Shown here piece after piece: positions 62,103-64,000 of a stretch of DNA of 64,000 nucleotides. The stretch covers positions 1,798,001-1,862,000 of the forward strand of contig NZ_CP021874.1 in the NCBI RefSeq assembly GCF_002197645.1. The letters run 5' to 3'. The number at the start of each line of letters is the position of its first letter. Positions within the stretch are counted from its first letter, which is position 1. Position numbers and translations under genes: made by a program. The notes beneath the pieces are model-generated. The model was not told the origin of the DNA. It was given only the letters and a program-made list of their open reading frames with translations, and searched no databases. Source of the stretch: Enterococcus wangshanyuanii. Lineage in GTDB: Bacteria; Bacillota; Bacilli; Lactobacillales; Enterococcaceae.

Positions 62103-63458
62103 TTAGTTATTCGCTTTATCTAAACGTGATAACTTACTTAGACGTTCTTCTAATTCACGATAAATCGTCATCACTTCGTTCTTAGACTCTTCAACTTCAT
62201 TTGAAATATTCTTCGCGCGGTTACCGATGTTCAGCATTTCTAATTCAGCAGAGTTGATCATGTGTTTTGCTTCAACTTGCGCTTCATTGATGATTCTATT
62301 TGCTTCTTTCTTCGCAGAAACCATTACTTCACCGATTTCTTGTTGTGATTTCAAAGCTTCTTCTTGAAGAGATTGGTTTTTCAATAGTAGATCGTTGATT
62401 TGCTGTTTCGCTTGTAGCAGTTCTGCAAGCTGGTCACCTTTTACTTCGCCAGTTGCTGACATGCTGCGCATTGCTTCTAATTCTGCATTTAAGGTTTCAA
62501 GCTCTTCTTCTTTTTCTTTGTAGTTGCTTCTTAAAACAGCTAATTCAGATTCAAACACATTCTTCTGGATAGAATATTTATCATTCAATCCTTGAATTTG
62601 ACCTAGATTAGTTTCTAATTCACTTTTGTCTTTTAAGACTGCTTCTAATTCTTTTTTCAGTTCTTCAACGCGGCTGTTATCAACAGAAGAATCATTCGTT
62701 ACTGCTAAAGAAATTTCTTTGTCTTTCAATTCTTGATTTTCTTGTTGTAAACGACGCATTTCTTCTTGAAGATCAGCAAGTTTTTGTGTCAATTCTTGAT
62801 TTTCTTTATCAGTAGTTTGAAGTTTTTCATTCAATGATTCTAATTCCATCTTCACCGTCTCCAATGCTTCTTGTTTTTCTCCGATTGTTCCTCGGGCAGC
62901 TAATTCTGTTTGTAATTGGTTGATTTCTTGTTCTTTTTTAGTGATTTGTGTTTCTAATTCTGTTTCTTTTTCAAGTAATGCTGATTCTAGTTGAACGATA
63001 CGTTCCTGACCTTTAGCATTCTCATCTTTCAGTTCACTGATTTGTGCATTTAAACGAGCGATTTCTTCTGCTCCGTCAGATGCTTCATTCACATCTTCTA
63101 ATTCCAACAGTTCTGTTTCTTTTTGATTCAGCTGTGTTGCCAACTCATCATTTTGCTCTTTTAAAGCATCCAGCTCACTTTGATTGGTTTCAACTTTATG
63201 GGCTAATTGTTTGTTTTGTTGAGACAAGCGGAAGTTTTCTTCTTTACTTTGTTCAAATTCTTCTTCCTGCATTCTGTATTCTTCGATCAGCTCTCTCAAG
63301 CGTGTGATCTCTTGTTCCTGCTCTGTTATCAGACTGCTGTTTGCTGTCGTTCTAACGGTTGTTGGTTGTTGCTCTGGTTCTGAATTGAAGTCTACATCCT
63401 GCGATAATTCTTCTTCAGAAACCTCATTGATTTTTTTTATTAAACGTCTTTTTGCCAT
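62103..63458 (-). CDS. Long coiled-coil protein with DivIVA-like end (451 aa)
   Basis: No signal or membrane helix. Residues about 45-380 form a continuous Glu/Gln/Leu-rich coiled coil (EQEITRLRELIEEYRMQEEE onward). The end (VSAKKEANRIINEAQVEAKH ... NRAKNISNEVEESKNEVMTI) has the SAxxEAxxIIxxAxxxAxxM pattern of DivIVA/Wag31-type polar scaffold proteins. A cell-division or polarity scaffold role is inferred. It is flanked by a LysM protein downstream and a gene cut by the window upstream, all same strand. Confidence 0.75.
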   Translation of the reverse strand: MAKRRLIKKINEVSEEELSQDVDFNSEPEQQPTTVRTTANSSLITEQEQEITRLRELIEEYRMQEEEFEQSKEENFRLSQQNKQLAHKVETNQSELDALKEQNDELATQLNQKETELLELEDVNEASDGAEEIARLNAQISELKDENAKGQERIVQLESALLEKETELETQITKKEQEINQLQTELAARGTIGEKQEALETVKMELESLNEKLQTTDKENQELTQKLADLQEEMRRLQQENQELKDKEISLAVTNDSSVDNSRVEELKKELEAVLKDKSELETNLGQIQGLNDKYSIQKNVFESELAVLRSNYKEKEEELETLNAELEAMRSMSATGEVKGDQLAELLQAKQQINDLLLKNQSLQEEALKSQQEIGEVMVSAKKEANRIINEAQVEAKHMINSAELEMLNIGNRAKNISNEVEESKNEVMTIYRELEERLSKLSRLDKANN

Positions 63459-63491
63459 GCGTGTACACCCCGTCTTTTATTTCTCTTACTC

Positions 63492-64000
63492 TTACTTGTC
63501 TAATGCAACTTTTTCTAAATTGTCTTCTTTCGTATTTCTTGAATAAACAATAGATTGTTTGGATAGCTTGCTTGATTTATCTCGATATGTAAAGGTGAAA
63601 TCAATCATTGTGATTTCTTTTACCGGCTGTAATTCTTTGATAAAGGTTTCAACATTTTTCTCTGCCGTTTGGAAATCACTATAAGTTAGTACTGTTGAAA
63701 AAACTGCAATAGTCATTGTTTCTGTTTTTTGACTGATCATGATCGCTACATTTGATTCTCCGAAAAAGGGTTGCCATTCTCTCATAAATTGAAGTTCATA
63801 GTTGTCTAATGTTTTTGCATCACGACTTTCTATAACTTTTTTCCAAGAAAACTCACCTAATTTCAGCGTATTTTCTTTATAGTTTTCGATCCCAGTGCCA
63901 GAAGTTACACCTCTGGCATCTGAAATTTCTTCTATCTTAAATTCTAAGTCCTTATTATCTTTTCTCAAAGTATTTTGATTATACAAGATACCTAACAAGA
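63492..64000 (-). CDS. Hypothetical protein, 5' end beyond the window
   Basis: Reading is open to the right edge, so the true start is not visible. What remains begins LLGILYNQNTLRKDNKDLE, probably just after a membrane helix. A domain of about 150 residues follows (WKKVIESRDAKTLDNYELQF, MISQKTETMTIAVFSTVLTY, FIKELQPVKEITMIDFTFTY). No family recognised. It precedes the coiled-coil and LysM genes and likely belongs to the same transcript. Confidence 0.6.
   Translation of the reverse strand, partial: LLGILYNQNTLRKDNKDLEFKIEEISDARGVTSGTGIENYKENTLKLGEFSWKKVIESRDAKTLDNYELQFMREWQPFFGESNVAIMISQKTETMTIAVFSTVLTYSDFQTAEKNVETFIKELQPVKEITMIDFTFTYRDKSSKLSKQSIVYSRNTKEDNLEKVALDK

Overview
The window is AT-rich Gram-positive (Firmicutes) chromosome and looks like an Enterococcus related to the E. 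faecalis / E. haemoperoxidus group. The evidence is the set of gene families: adhE, yajC-tgt, queA, Spx, OpuC, KimA and Kup K+ importers, an Mga-type regulator, SipW/BsaA matrix proteins and YhgE/Pip. Typical AGGAGG ribosome-binding sites and Rex, MET-box and cre-like operators support this. I saw no rRNA, tRNA, CRISPR array, IS transposase or prophage gene.

Layout. 1-6000: 5' part of adhE with two Rex-like operators, a solitary RelA/SpoT-type alarmone synthetase, then comN-like, yajC, tgt and a GldA-family dehydrogenase. 6088-9528: polar amino-acid ABC transporter and an aminotransferase. 9588-17343: a SipW-dependent biofilm-matrix operon (ER-type signal peptidase, two BsaA-like proteins, an FPLTG-tailed protein, a third SipW-type substrate, a large DUF5057-like exoprotein, a small membrane protein and a membrane-anchored, catalytically degenerate serine-recombinase-like protein). 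17756-21771: metE-metF with a MET-box, and queH. 21974-29684: lipoprotein, CNNM/CorC protein, Kup K+ importer and a P-type Ca2+-ATPase. The kup leader is about 880 nt and carries a yybP-ykoY (Mn2+) riboswitch followed by five tandem copies of an unrecognised about 120-nt structured RNA.

30365-36565 is accessory: an XRE regulator with a frameshifted membrane partner, a LanM lanthipeptide synthetase with an unlisted 57-residue precursor gene (31001-31174), spx, and a roughly 1.5-kb segment carrying a secreted protein and a small membrane protein. That segment is bounded by 20-bp direct repeats, one of which is the 3' end of queA. 37.6-44.3 kb: queA, a long structured non-coding stretch, PadR plus a HAAS-DUF4097 protein, two exported small proteins and a cellulose-synthase-like glycosyltransferase. 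44.6-52 kb: OpuC osmolyte transporter, KimA K+ importer and a membrane-anchored MutS-like ATPase. 52-64 kb: CDF metal exporter, YhgE/Pip, a Npr/Nox-like flavoprotein lacking the redox cysteine divergent from an Mga-type regulator, a second signal peptidase, a LysM protein, a coiled-coil DivIVA-like protein and a gene cut by the window edge.

Themes: ion and osmotic homeostasis (Kup, KimA, OpuC, Ca-ATPase, CDF, Mn riboswitch), queuosine metabolism (tgt, queH, queA) and cell-surface/export functions. The most novel signals are the five-copy RNA array before kup, the minimal LanM/precursor pair, the recombinase-like membrane protein in the biofilm operon, and the att-like repeat at queA.
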